Of a DNA stretch of 45,595 nucleotides, positions 10,395-21,760 are shown piece after piece. The stretch is from Thermus scotoductus DSM 8553 (lineage in GTDB: Bacteria; Deinococcota; Deinococci; Deinococcales; Thermaceae). Each line of letters opens with the position of its first letter. Position 1 is the first letter of the stretch. The notes beneath the pieces were generated by a model. That model made no database searches and had not been told where the DNA came from. It saw only the letters and a list, made by a program, of their open reading frames with translations. The DNA lies in contig NZ_KB905743.1 of the NCBI RefSeq assembly GCF_000381045.1, forward strand, positions 1-45,595, in the 5' to 3' direction. A program made the translations under genes and the position numbers.

Positions 10395-11705
10395 CTATGC
10401 CCCGGCAAAGGAGAGCTCCGCCACCGCCACCGTGGGGCTACCGTAGGCGGCGTCCAGGAGGGTCCAGTCCAGGTCGTCCCCCACCGCCTCCACCCCCTGG
10501 AGAAGCTCCAGGAGGTTCCCGGCCACGGCGAAGTTCTCCACCGCGTGCCGCACCTCCCCCTCCTCCACCCAAAGCCCTAGGGCCTGGAGAGAGAAGTCCA
10601 GGCTCACCGGGTTCGCCCCGGCGTGGAGGCCCATGAACTCGGTTATCAGGACCCCCTTTTCCAGGCGCAGGTTGCCCACGGGTTCCAGGTAGAGGTTGGT
10701 GGGAGCCACGTCCAGGATTCCGCGGTAGGTGCGGAAGGCGTGGCCGGTGTTCTCCTGGCCCAAGGCCCTGGCGGTTTCTGCGTTGTGGAGGAAGGTTTTG
10801 AATACCCCCTTCTCCACCACCACCGTGCGCCGGGCCGGGGTGCCCTCGGCGTCGAAGGGGCGGGAAAGGAAGCCCTTTTCCAAGGTGGGGTCGTCCACCA
10901 GGGTGACCCACTCCGAGGCGATTCGCTCCCCAAGCCGGTTTAAGAGGCGGCTTTTGCCCTCGAGGGCGCTTTTGGCGGAAAGGGAGCGGGAAAGCACCAG
11001 GAGAAGCTCTGCCATGGCTTTAGGCTCCAGATAGGCCCGGTAGCGGCCCGTGGGGAGAGGTTTGGCGTTCAAAAGCCTCGCGGTCTTCTCCCGGATCTCC
11101 AAGGCGGTGCGGCCGGGGTCCAGGGCGTGGAACTCCTTGGCCAGCTTGAAGTCCCAGCCTTGCTTGAGGCTTGGGCCATCCCCCATCACCAGGCTACCCC
11201 CCAGCCCAGCGAGTCCAGTGCGGAGGGCACCCTCGGCCCCTAAGGTGCTGGAGAGGGCCATCCGGACCTCCTTTTCCATGTAGCCCCCCATGAGGACGCT
11301 TCGGGTTCGGGGGTCGTCCCGTAAGGCCCTTTCCAGTTCTAGGGCGCTTTGCTTCTTGGCTTCCAGGGGGGCAGAAAGGCCCTCTCCCAGAAGGTCGTGG
11401 CTTCCCAAAGCCTGGCCCGGGGGGATGAAGCCCTCCTTTCCCGCAAGAAGGGCGTTATCCCTGGCCTCCGATAGGGCCCACTCTAAAGCCTCCGGGGAAA
11501 GCTCTTCCGTGTAGGCGTAGCCCACGTGGCCTTGGACCACCACCCTGAGGCCGATTCCCCCCTGGCGGGCCTCCTTGATCTCCTCCAGGGTACCTTGCCG
11601 GGCCCTTAAGGAAAGCTCCCGCTCCTCCTGGAAGAGGACTTCCGCCTCGAGGCCCAGTTCCTTCGCCCGTCTTAACAGGTACCGCTTGGCTTCCTCCAGC
11701 GTCAT
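10395..11705 (-). CDS. tldE: TldE/PmbA-type peptidase subunit
   Basis: This 436-aa protein of the U62 family is the partner of TldD in a metalloprotease heterodimer that degrades unfolded or modified peptides. It shows the family fold (EARQGGIGLRVVVQGHVGYAYTEEL near 45; RPFDAEGTPARRTVVVEKG near 290; GLHAGANPVSLDFSLQA near 370) but lacks an HExxxH zinc motif, as TldE subunits do. Its start overlaps the tldD stop by 4 nt, so the two are made together. Confidence 0.92.
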   Translation of the reverse strand: MTLEEAKRYLLRRAKELGLEAEVLFQEERELSLRARQGTLEEIKEARQGGIGLRVVVQGHVGYAYTEELSPEALEWALSEARDNALLAGKEGFIPPGQALGSHDLLGEGLSAPLEAKKQSALELERALRDDPRTRSVLMGGYMEKEVRMALSSTLGAEGALRTGLAGLGGSLVMGDGPSLKQGWDFKLAKEFHALDPGRTALEIREKTARLLNAKPLPTGRYRAYLEPKAMAELLLVLSRSLSAKSALEGKSRLLNRLGERIASEWVTLVDDPTLEKGFLSRPFDAEGTPARRTVVVEKGVFKTFLHNAETARALGQENTGHAFRTYRGILDVAPTNLYLEPVGNLRLEKGVLITEFMGLHAGANPVSLDFSLQALGLWVEEGEVRHAVENFAVAGNLLELLQGVEAVGDDLDWTLLDAAYGSPTVAVAELSFAGA

Positions 11706-13096
11706 GCCCTACCTCCCACCACGATCTCGGAGACCAGCACATGGGGCTGGCCCACCTCCACGGGCACCATTCCCGAGAGGCTCCCGCACATCCCGGGGGC
11801 GTTTTCCCAGTCCTTGGCCACGGCCACCACCTTCCTGATGGTCTCCGGCCCCTTGCCCACCAGCATGGCCCCGCGCACGGGTTCTTCCAGGCGCCCGTGG
11901 CGGATGATGTATCCCTCCTGCACGGCGAAGTTGTACTCCCCCGAGCCCGGCTTCACCTGGCCGCCTCCCAACTCCTTGGCGTAGAGGCCGAACTCCACGC
12001 TGGCGATGAGGTCTTCCACCTCCTTGTCCCCCGGGGCGATGAAGGTGTTGCGCATCCTCGAGGTGGGGGCGAAGGTGTAGTCCTGCCTGCGGCCCGAGCC
12101 GGTCATGGGGTAGCCGGTGAGAAGGTGGCCCAGGCGGTCCACCATGTAGCTTTTGAGGATGCCCCTTTCGATGAGCACCGTGCGCTCCGTGGGGCGGCCC
12201 TCGTCGTCCACCTCCGTGGAACCCCAGGCGTGGGGGAGGGTGCCGTCGTCGATGTAGGTCACCGCGGGGCTTGCCACCTCCTCCCCAAGCCTATCGGCCA
12301 GGACGCTGGCCTTTTTGGCCACACTGGTGGTTTCCAAGAGATGTCCCAGGGCCTCGTGGAAGATAACCCCGCCGAAGGCGTTCCCCACCACCACGGGCAT
12401 GGTCCCGGCGGGGGCGGGCTTGGCCCGCAGGTTGGTGAGGGCCTGGCGGGCGGCCTTGGCCCCCACCTCCTTGGGGGGGAAGAGGTCGAAGAGTTCCAGC
12501 CCCACGCTCTTGCCAGGGGCCGCGTAGCCCGTTTGCACCTCCGTGCCGTCTTGGGCCACCGCCAGCACGAAAAGCCGGGTGCGGACCCTCTTTTCCTCGG
12601 CCCACGTGCCCTCCGTGTTGGCGATCAGGACTTCCTGCTCCCATTCCTGGAGGCTGGCCTCCACCTGCCTGATCTCCGGGGCGATCCTGGCCCCGGCCTC
12701 CGCCTCCAGAAGCCTTTCCAGACGGTAGCGCTTGTCCTTTTCCTCGTAGGGCGTTCTGGGGGTGTGAAGGCCCTTGGGCAAAGCCTTGCGGAAGTCCAGG
12801 CCTCCGGCACCCCGCTCGTCCACCTGGCCCAGGGCTCCCTTGGCCCGGAGGAGGGTTTCCAGGGCTTCCAGAAGGCCTTCGCGGGTGAGCTGGTTGGTGT
12901 AGGCGTAGACCACCTCGGTGCCGAAGAAGAGGCGGAGGCCCGCCCCATAGTCCAGGCCGGAGATGGCCTCCTCCAGGCGGCCCGAACGCACGATCACGCG
13001 CCGCCTCCGGGAGCGCTCCGCATAGATCTCGGCGAAGTCGGCTCCGCCGTTTAGGGCTTGCCGCAGGAGGGTTTCCACCAGATCTGGGCTTAGCAT
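11702..13096 (-). CDS. tldD: TldD metallopeptidase
   Basis: This 464-aa catalytic subunit of the TldD/TldE protease carries the zinc-binding HEALGH motif (GGVIFHEALGHLLETTS near 250). Other family blocks include GSTEVDDEGRPTERTVLIERG near 315 and SRMRNTFIAPGDKE near 370. It is the first gene of tldD-tldE. A leaderless-type promoter precedes it, with a perfect 14-bp palindrome over the -35 box. In other bacteria the pair processes antibiotic peptides or degrades unfolded peptides. No peptide gene is visible here, so a general quality-control role is more likely. Confidence 0.95.
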   Translation of the reverse strand: MLSPDLVETLLRQALNGGADFAEIYAERSRRRRVIVRSGRLEEAISGLDYGAGLRLFFGTEVVYAYTNQLTREGLLEALETLLRAKGALGQVDERGAGGLDFRKALPKGLHTPRTPYEEKDKRYRLERLLEAEAGARIAPEIRQVEASLQEWEQEVLIANTEGTWAEEKRVRTRLFVLAVAQDGTEVQTGYAAPGKSVGLELFDLFPPKEVGAKAARQALTNLRAKPAPAGTMPVVVGNAFGGVIFHEALGHLLETTSVAKKASVLADRLGEEVASPAVTYIDDGTLPHAWGSTEVDDEGRPTERTVLIERGILKSYMVDRLGHLLTGYPMTGSGRRQDYTFAPTSRMRNTFIAPGDKEVEDLIASVEFGLYAKELGGGQVKPGSGEYNFAVQEGYIIRHGRLEEPVRGAMLVGKGPETIRKVVAVAKDWENAPGMCGSLSGMVPVEVGQPHVLVSEIVVGGRA

Positions 13097-13102
13097 GGAA
13101 GG

Positions 13103-13132
13103 AGGCTAACCCAGGACTGACCCGCGGGTCAA
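13103..13132 (-). promoter_or_regulatory. tldD-tldE promoter with overlapping palindrome
   Basis: TTGACC (13127-13132) and TAGCCT (13103-13108) are 18 nt apart, with the -10 box 6 nt before the ATG. The perfect palindrome TGACCCGCGGGTCA (13118-13131) covers most of the -35 box and looks like a repressor operator. Confidence 0.6.
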
Positions 13133-13174
13133 CTCCTTAGGGGAGAATTCCCTGGAGGACTCCTTTGGGGAGTC

Positions 13175-14074
13175 TCACGCAGGTTCTGCCGGGGTGAGGT
13201 GGAGGAGGGTGTAGACCGCCCTTTCCAGGGCCAGCCAGGGATCCTTGCCCTCCTTGGCCCGGCGCTCCGCCTGGATCAAGGCGTCCAGGCTGGCCTCGAG
13301 GGCTTCCTTCGAGAGGCCTCGAGCCAGCTCCAGCGCCCTCTTGGCCGCGTAGGGATGGGCCTCGAGGCGGGCGAGGTCGGCTTCCGTGGGCCTGGGGTTT
13401 TCCTCAAGGAGCATCCAGGTCCTGGCCAGAAGGGAAAACTGCCAGGCGAAGGCCCCAAGGAGCCTTAGGGGCTCCTCCCCCTCCTCCCTTAGCCGCCTTA
13501 GGTGGCGAAAGGCGGCCTTGGCCTCCCCTTCCAAAACCGCCCGCACCAGGTCAAACCCGCTTACGGGGGGCTTTAGGGCCACCACCCGTTCCACCTTCTC
13601 CAGGGTGAGGGGAGGTGGGAGAAGGGCGAGCTTCTCCAGCTCCCGTTCCAGGGCCTCGAGGTCCCCTTCCAGGGAGGCCAGGTACTGGGCGATGCCGGCG
13701 GGTAGCCTGAACCCCAGCCGCTTGGCCCGGTTTTCCAGGTGGCGGACGAGGTCCTTGCCCTTCGGGGTGGGGAAGTCCCGCCGCTCCCGGGTGCGGTAGA
13801 AGGCGGCCCGGGCGGTGGTGGGCTTGGGATCAAGGATAAGCACGGCCACCTCCTCGGGGACGTTTTCCAGAAGGGGCTTTAACGCCTTCCACTCCCCCTC
13901 GCTCACCTCCCTCAGGTCCAGCATGGCCCCGGCTTGCCCGAAAAGCCCGGGGCTTAGGGTCTCCGCCAGGGCTTCCGGGGTGGGTTCGCTGAAGTGGGTG
14001 AGGCCCCGAAGGGAGGCCTCCTGGAGGAGGGCCTCCTTGGCCAGAAAGGGATCCCCTGTGAAGGCGATGACCAT
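13175..14074 (-). CDS. holA: DNA polymerase III subunit delta
   Basis: This 299-aa clamp-loader subunit opens the sliding clamp during replication. The family is variable, and the layout fits: an N-terminal domain (ALLQEASLRGLTHFSEP; LDLREVSEGEWKALKPLLE), a second domain around KAFLVRHLENRAKRLGFRL-type sequence near 125-165, and a helical C-terminal collar (FDLVRAVLEGEAKAAFRHLRRL near 195; FAWQFSLLARTWMLLEE). Two in-frame features support it: DLVRHLENRAKRLG and QYLASLEGDLEALERELEKLAL. It starts 3 nt after the glutaryl-CoA dehydrogenase stop, probably a shared transcript without a functional link. Confidence 0.85.
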   Translation of the reverse strand: MVIAFTGDPFLAKEALLQEASLRGLTHFSEPTPEALAETLSPGLFGQAGAMLDLREVSEGEWKALKPLLENVPEEVAVLILDPKPTTARAAFYRTRERRDFPTPKGKDLVRHLENRAKRLGFRLPAGIAQYLASLEGDLEALERELEKLALLPPPLTLEKVERVVALKPPVSGFDLVRAVLEGEAKAAFRHLRRLREEGEEPLRLLGAFAWQFSLLARTWMLLEENPRPTEADLARLEAHPYAAKRALELARGLSKEALEASLDALIQAERRAKEGKDPWLALERAVYTLLHLTPAEPA

Positions 14075-14077
14075 GCT

Positions 14078-15238
14078 TTAGAAGGCGCTCAGCCCCGTGG
14101 CCTCCCGCCCCAGGACCAGAGTGTGGATGTCGTGGGTGCCCTCGTAGGTGTAGACGGTTTCCAGGTTGAGCATGTGGCGGATGGCGTGGTACTCCAGGGT
14201 GATGCCGCTTCCCCCCAGGATGTCCCGGGCTAGGCGGGCGGCCTTAAGAGCCTTCCACACGTTCTGCCGCTTGGCCAGGGAAACCTGGGCCGGCTTGAGC
14301 TTCCCCTCGTCCTTTAGCCGGGCCAGGCGCCAGGCGAGAAGCAGCCCCTCCGTGTGATCCGCCAGCATCTCCGCCAGCTTGGCCTGCACCAGCTGCTTTT
14401 TGGCGATGGGCTCGCCGAAGGTGCTCCGGCTTTTGGCGAACTCCACTGCCTCGGTGTACACCGCCTCCAAGGCTCCCAGAACCCCCCAGGCGATGCCGAA
14501 GCGAGCCTGGGTGAGGCAGGAAAGGGGGGCCTTGAGGCTCTCAGCCTTGGGCAGGCGCAGGGCCTCGGGCACCCTCACCTCCTCCAGCACCAGCTCGCTG
14601 GTCACCGAGGCCCTCAGGCTCATCTTGTGCTTCACCTCCTGGGCCTGGAAGCCCGGGGTGTCGGTGGGAACGATGAAGCCCAGAACCCGCCCCTCCTCGT
14701 CCTTGGCCCAGATGAGGGCGATATGGGCCAGGTTGCCGTTGGTGATCCACATCTTGGTGCCGTTCAGGACCCAGGTGTTCCCCTCGAGGCGGGCTTTGGT
14801 CTTCATGTTGCCGTAGGGGTCCGACCCCCCATCGGGTTCGGTGAGGCCGAAAGCCCCCACCATCTCCCCCCGGGCCAGCTTGGGCAGGAACTCCCGCTTC
14901 TGCTCCTCGCTGCCAAAGGCGTAGATGGGGTACATGACCAGGGAGCTTTGCACGCTCACGAAGCTCCTAAGCCCTGAGTCCACCCGTTCCAGCTCGTAGG
15001 CGATGAGCCCGTAGGCGGCGCTGGAAACTCCTGCCCCTCCGTACTCCGGGGGCAGGGTGGGGCCTAGGAAGCCCAGCTCCGCGAACCGGGGTATGAGGTG
15101 GGTGGGGAAGACGCCGCCTTCCTCCCACCAATCCCGGATATAGGGCAGGGCCTCCTTTTCCAGGAAGCGACGGGCGGCCTTTTGGATCCCCTTCTCCTCC
15201 GGGGTGAGGAGGTCTTCTAGGGCGTAGAAGTCCAGCAT
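14078..15238 (-). CDS. gcdH: Glutaryl-CoA dehydrogenase
   Basis: This 386-aa FAD enzyme of the acyl-CoA dehydrogenase family closely follows the glutaryl-CoA dehydrogenase subgroup, which oxidises and decarboxylates glutaryl-CoA to crotonyl-CoA in lysine and tryptophan breakdown. Subgroup blocks are SVQSSLVMYPIYAFGSEEQK near 95, GAFGLTEPDGGSDP near 130, KMWITNGNLAHIALIWAK near 163 and YEGTHDIHTLVLGR near 365. The Glu of YEGTHD is the catalytic base. No other lysine-degradation gene lies next to it. Confidence 0.9.
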   Translation of the reverse strand: MLDFYALEDLLTPEEKGIQKAARRFLEKEALPYIRDWWEEGGVFPTHLIPRFAELGFLGPTLPPEYGGAGVSSAAYGLIAYELERVDSGLRSFVSVQSSLVMYPIYAFGSEEQKREFLPKLARGEMVGAFGLTEPDGGSDPYGNMKTKARLEGNTWVLNGTKMWITNGNLAHIALIWAKDEEGRVLGFIVPTDTPGFQAQEVKHKMSLRASVTSELVLEEVRVPEALRLPKAESLKAPLSCLTQARFGIAWGVLGALEAVYTEAVEFAKSRSTFGEPIAKKQLVQAKLAEMLADHTEGLLLAWRLARLKDEGKLKPAQVSLAKRQNVWKALKAARLARDILGGSGITLEYHAIRHMLNLETVYTYEGTHDIHTLVLGREATGLSAF

Positions 15239-15322
15239 GGGGCACCTCGAGGGGCAGTTTACCGGAAGAGGAGGGGGAATAGCCCCTCATGACACCTCGG
15301 CGAAAGCCAAGGTGGGGTGGCA

Positions 15323-15532
15323 TCAGAGCATCCCCGCCAAAAAGCCCTCTTCCCGGATGGTGCGGAGGAGGTCCATCACCGTCAGGACCTGGGGGTCGTA
15401 CTCCACCAGGACCTGGGCAGGGCCGGTGGCCTGGACCTGGGAGGTGCCCTCGAGGTCCCGTAGCGCCTTAAGGATCCGCTCCATCCCCTCGGGGGTAGGT
15501 TCTCCCCGGATGCCGATGAGAACCCGGTTCAT
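15323..15532 (-). CDS. Small HMA-like domain protein without CXXC
   Basis: This 69-aa protein has the beta-alpha-beta-beta-alpha-beta pattern of heavy-metal-associated domains (MNRVLIGIRG, EGMERILKALRDLEG, SQVQATGPAQVLVEYDP, MDLLRTIREEGF). It has no Cys at all, so it cannot bind metal through the usual CXXC. A ligand-free regulatory or ferredoxin-like fold is the safest reading. It starts 5 nt after the upstream gene and ends 84 nt before gcdH. Confidence 0.75.
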   Translation of the reverse strand: MNRVLIGIRGEPTPEGMERILKALRDLEGTSQVQATGPAQVLVEYDPQVLTVMDLLRTIREEGFLAGML

Positions 15533-15537
15533 GGTCC

Positions 15538-15963
15538 CTATTCTAGGACGCCCCGGGTTTCTCCCCTTTGCCCCCGGCTTCCCAGGACCCTCACCGCCAG
15601 GACCAAGGGTCCGATGGCAAATCCCTGGGCCTGTAAGGCCGCCTGAAGGTCCTCCCGTGTGGGGTCCAGGTGCAGGGCCACCTCGTAGACCCCAGCGTCG
15701 TAGGCGCTTTTCACCACGGCGGCCAGGAGGCCCTCCAGAACGGCCTGGTTCCTGCCCTCCACCCGGGTGACGAGAACCGTGGTGGCCTCCCCCTGCCACA
15801 CCGCCTGGGCCAGGGCGAAGCCCATGGGCTCCTCCCCCTCTTCCGCCAGGAAGGAGTGGCCGGTGCGGGCGAAAAAGCGCACGGCGCCCAGGCTCAAGGG
15901 CCGGCTACCCGCCACCCGGTTGAGGAGGTGCAGATCCAGCTCGGTGAAAGGACGGAAGCGCAT
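15538..15963 (-). CDS. DUF1999 GNAT-like protein
   Basis: This 141-aa protein resembles DUF1999, a Thermus-typical family whose fold is of the GNAT N-acetyltransferase kind. It starts MRFRPFTELDLHLLNRVAG, has MGFALAQAVWQGEATTVLVTRV in the middle strand pair and ends with a strand-rich tail. A clear acetyl-CoA loop (Q/RxxGxG/A) is not seen, so activity is unproven. It sits 7 nt after the VWA gene. Confidence 0.7.
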   Translation of the reverse strand: MRFRPFTELDLHLLNRVAGSRPLSLGAVRFFARTGHSFLAEEGEEPMGFALAQAVWQGEATTVLVTRVEGRNQAVLEGLLAAVVKSAYDAGVYEVALHLDPTREDLQAALQAQGFAIGPLVLAVRVLGSRGQRGETRGVLE

Positions 15964-15970
15964 GGGCCCA

Positions 15971-17302
15971 TTATGCTTCCTGGGCCCGGGGTTTGGGGCG
16001 GAAGAGAAGGGCCTCGAGGAGGAGCACCAAGGCGGCGAGGAGGGCGAGGAACCGGCCTGTCCCTCCCTGGCTTGGAGGAAGAAAGCTGGGTCCGGGGGTG
16101 GGAAGAAGGGTTTCCACAGGGGCAAGGAGGCCCGTGCGCACCTCCCGGTAGGGTTTGAGGAAGTTGTAGACCAGGAGGGGGAAGAAGGGGCGCTCCTGGA
16201 TGGCGGCCAAAGGAGGCAGGTAAAGCCCTCCTTCCGCGAAGTAGACAAGGCCCACCCCATCCTCCCCTTCCACCAGGGGCCGCCAGGAACTGGGGGGCGG
16301 GGGAGGAGGGGGCAGGCGCTCCCCCAAAAGGGCCACTCCTTCCAGGAGGGGATGAGGCGTAGCGAGGAGAACCGGGATAGGGTTTCCCCCAGAGGGGGCC
16401 AGGTAGAGGGTTGGCCTATCGGGAAGCCCCTGGGGTACCCCGATGCGCACCCGCACCTCGTCCCCAGGGGTGGTGCCCAGGAGGCGGAAAAGCCGGGTTA
16501 GGGCTGGAAGGGGTGGGTAGTCTACCCCAAGCCGCTTAAGGCCGAAGCTGGCTTCGTCGTCCAGATCCAGGGCACCTCCATTCAGGAGCCGGGCGGTAAA
16601 GGTGGAGGGAAGGTTCTCCAACTGGGCGAAGCCCCGAGGCGGAACCCGCACCTCCTCCACCCTGCCCCCCACCTCTACCTGGGCGACGAGGGTGCGGCTT
16701 GCGCTATTCCCTAAGGCCAAAAACCCCTGGGCCACGGCCACGATCCCCAGGTTCTCCCTGGGGCTTCCTACCCCGATGTACCCCTCTGCCCCAGGGGGCG
16801 GGGGGCCGTCCGTGGCCACCAGGACCGGAGCCTTTAGAAGCCTCCGTCCCAGGGCGATGGCCTCCTCCAGCCGGGCTTCCCGGTCCCTTGCCTCCAGCGC
16901 CAGGAGCTGGGTCCTCAGGGCGATGCCGGGGGCAGGGCCATAGGCTTCTGGCTTTTCCCCAGCCCGCACCAAGACGGCCTCCGGGGTTCTTTCCAAAAGG
17001 GGGAGAAGCCTTTCCTTGGCCAGGTCCAAACGGGTCTTGGCTCCTTCCCGAGTGGCCATACTGGCGGAGGCGTCCACCACGAAGATCATGGGGGAGGGAC
17101 CCAAGGGGGGATCCTCGAGGGCCAAGACCATCAAGGCGGCCGCCAGGAGAAGTAGGAAAAGCCTTAGGTCCAGCCGGGGCCGAAAGCGCTTCCTCCTGCC
17201 CCTCTGCCAAAGCCACACCCCGGCCCAGGGGCGCACCCTGGGCCTCCTCGCCCGGTAAAGGAGGTAGACGAGGAGGAGCACCGGAAGGAGGAGCCAAAGC
17301 AT
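15971..17302 (-). CDS. BatA/VWA-domain membrane protein
   Basis: This 443-aa protein has an N-terminal BatA-type membrane region (helix MLWLLLPVLLLVYLLYRAR, then a basic stretch, then helix LFLLLLAAALMVLAL), followed by a von Willebrand A domain. The MIDAS motif DASAS is intact (FVVDASASMATREG near 83). A long beta-rich extracytoplasmic part follows, and a last helix (FLALLAALVLLLEALLF) anchors the C-terminus near 430. Bat/VWA proteins often pair with MoxR ATPases, but none is in this window. I took the ATG at 17302 because it opens the first helix; the frame is open further upstream. Confidence 0.8.
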   Translation of the reverse strand: MLWLLLPVLLLVYLLYRARRPRVRPWAGVWLWQRGRRKRFRPRLDLRLFLLLLAAALMVLALEDPPLGPSPMIFVVDASASMATREGAKTRLDLAKERLLPLLERTPEAVLVRAGEKPEAYGPAPGIALRTQLLALEARDREARLEEAIALGRRLLKAPVLVATDGPPPPGAEGYIGVGSPRENLGIVAVAQGFLALGNSASRTLVAQVEVGGRVEEVRVPPRGFAQLENLPSTFTARLLNGGALDLDDEASFGLKRLGVDYPPLPALTRLFRLLGTTPGDEVRVRIGVPQGLPDRPTLYLAPSGGNPIPVLLATPHPLLEGVALLGERLPPPPPPPSSWRPLVEGEDGVGLVYFAEGGLYLPPLAAIQERPFFPLLVYNFLKPYREVRTGLLAPVETLLPTPGPSFLPPSQGGTGRFLALLAALVLLLEALLFRPKPRAQEA

Positions 17303-17359
17303 TGCCCTTAGCCTAGTCCCTTCTTGAGGGTATCTGCTAGAGTAACAGGAGGTGATACC

Positions 17360-17647
17360 ATGCCCGGGGTGCTGGTGCACTTGAGGCTTCCGGAAGAGCT
17401 TGTAAAGCGCCTGGACGAGGAGCGGAAGGGGCGTTCCCGAAGCGAGGTGGTGGCGGAGGCCCTGGAAGACTACCTCAGGCGGGTGCGGCTTCTCTCCCTG
17501 GTGGAGGAGGTGGCGGGTTCCGTGGGTTTTGAGGAGGCTCCCCACTGGGCCACGCCGGAGGATGTGGTGGGCTATGTCCGGACTTTGAGGGGGGAAGCGG
17601 AGGCCCGTTTGGATGCGTTATCTCCTGGACAGCACGGTGATCATTGA
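17360..17647 (+). CDS. Ribbon-helix-helix antitoxin (VapB-like)
   Basis: This 95-aa protein has an N-terminal RHH DNA-binding domain (VLVHLRLPEELVKRLDEER, then RSRSEVVAEALEDYLRR) and a toxin-binding tail. The start is the ATG at 17360 behind a perfect AGGAGGTGAT. Its 3' end overlaps the start of a vapC remnant by 35 nt, so it is an antitoxin that has lost its toxin. It may persist as a DNA-binding protein or as an antidote to a related toxin elsewhere. Confidence 0.82.
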   Translation: MPGVLVHLRLPEELVKRLDEERKGRSRSEVVAEALEDYLRRVRLLSLVEEVAGSVGFEEAPHWATPEDVVGYVRTLRGEAEARLDALSPGQHGDH

Positions 17648-17729
17648 TCTCTTCCGGGGCCATCCCCGGGTGGTGGCCGCTCGGTGCTGGATCCGGGGGA
17701 AGGATAGCCATGTGGATTTTGGGCATTGA
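17613..17729 (+). pseudogene. Truncated vapC (PIN toxin) remnant
   Basis: A 38-codon ORF begins MRYLLDSTVIIDLFRGHPRV, the canonical VapC N-terminus with the first catalytic Asp. It loses homology after about residue 23, runs through unrelated residues and stops inside tsaD (tsaD ATG at 17710). The remaining 100 or so PIN residues, including the other acidic residues, are absent. A deletion appears to have joined the toxin 5' end to the tsaD upstream region. Confidence 0.82.
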
Positions 17730-18681
17730 CACCTCCTGCGACGACACGGGGGTGGGCCTGGTGAAGGACGGGGAAGTGGTGGTGAACCTGGTGGCCAGCC
17801 AGGTGGCCCTGCACCAGGCTTTCGGCGGCGTGGTGCCGGAGCTCGCCAGCCGGGAGCACCTGAAGGCCCTCCCGGCCCTGGTCCAGAGGGCCCTGGCCGA
17901 GGCGGGGATAGGGCCCAAGGATCTTTCCTTGGTGGCGGCTACCCGTGGCCCTGGGCTCATCGGGGCCCTGCTGGTGGGGTACACCTTCGCCAAGGGCCTG
18001 GCCTGGGCTTTGAGGAAGCCCTTCTATGCCATCCATCACCTCGAGGCCCACATCGCCGCTGCCTGGCCTCCTGGCCTGAACCCCCCTTTCTTGGCCCTGG
18101 TGGCCTCGGGTGGGCACACCCACCTTTTCGCGGTGGAGGCCCTGGGCCGCTACCGGCTTCTCGGGGCTACCCGGGATGATGCCGCCGGGGAGGCCTTTGA
18201 CAAGGTGGCGAGGCTTCTCGGCCTGGGCTTTCCCGGGGGACCCGAGATCGAGCGCCTGGCCCAGGAGGCCAGGGAGAAGGTGCCCTTCCCCGTCCCCCTC
18301 AAGGACCAGAAGGGGTATGAGTTCAGCTTCTCCGGCCTCAAGACCAAGGCGGTGCAGCTGGTGGAGGCTGGGCATCCCGCCCCGGCCTTGGCCAGGGGGT
18401 TTCAGGAGGCGGCGGTGGAGCACCTGGCCCAGGTGGTCATCCGGGCTGCCCAGGACACGGGCCACCGGGTGCTTCTGGTGGCGGGAGGGGTGGCCGCCAA
18501 CCGGGCCTTGCAGGCTCGCTTCCAGGAAGCGGGGCTCACCGTGTACTTCCCCCCCAGGGGCCTTTCCCAGGACAACGGGGCCATGGTGGCCTTGGCCGCC
18601 TGGCGCCGTTACGAAGCAGGCTTTCCCCCTAGCCCCCTGTCGCTTGGGGCCACCGCCTACTGGCCCCTCGAGGAGGCCTGA
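17710..18681 (+). CDS. tsaD: tRNA N6-adenosine threonylcarbamoyltransferase
   Basis: This 323-aa TsaD transfers the threonylcarbamoyl group to A37 of ANN-decoding tRNAs together with TsaB and TsaE. It has the ASKHA-type start [15 protein letters not shown], the metal-binding HHLEAHIAA near 110, ASGGHTHLF near 134 and [12 protein letters not shown] near 258. I took the ATG at 17710; the upstream in-frame codons are junk from the deletion junction. The broken vapC overlaps its start, so it may be read from the antitoxin promoter. Confidence 0.95.
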   Translation: MWILGIDTSCDDTGVGLVKDGEVVVNLVASQVALHQAFGGVVPELASREHLKALPALVQRALAEAGIGPKDLSLVAATRGPGLIGALLVGYTFAKGLAWALRKPFYAIHHLEAHIAAAWPPGLNPPFLALVASGGHTHLFAVEALGRYRLLGATRDDAAGEAFDKVARLLGLGFPGGPEIERLAQEAREKVPFPVPLKDQKGYEFSFSGLKTKAVQLVEAGHPAPALARGFQEAAVEHLAQVVIRAAQDTGHRVLLVAGGVAANRALQARFQEAGLTVYFPPRGLSQDNGAMVALAAWRRYEAGFPPSPLSLGATAYWPLEEA

Positions 18682-18703
18682 AGGCTTTCTCATCCTGTAG
18701 GGG

Positions 18704-18709
18704 TACAAT
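18704..18709 (+). promoter_or_regulatory. -10 box of secA
   Basis: TACAAT lies 10 nt before the secA ATG, predicting a leader of only a few nt. No clear -35 box is present. Confidence 0.5.
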
Positions 18710-18719
18710 CGGCCTTAGG

Positions 18720-21716
<2,997 letters not shown>

Positions 21717-21721
21717 GGAAG

Positions 21722-21747
21722 CCGGCCCGGGACTACCCCCGGGCCGG
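21722..21747. terminator. Hairpin between convergent secA and yebC
   Basis: A perfect 10-bp stem, CCGGCCCGGG and CCCGGGCCGG with a 6-nt loop, lies just after the secA stop and 14 nt from the yebC stop. There is no T run on either strand, so termination is inferred from position and symmetry. Confidence 0.65.
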
Positions 21748-21760
21748 AAAGCTAGTTCGG

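Noticed and set aside
11741..13054. Long open frame opposite tldD
   Set aside because: It is the antisense shadow of a well-recognised gene in high-GC DNA. Its protein is low-complexity Gly/His/Leu with no family match.
15265..15290. GAGGGG/CCCCTC hairpin between the HMA-like gene and gcdH
   Set aside because: It has six pairs only and no T run; such stems are frequent at this GC content.
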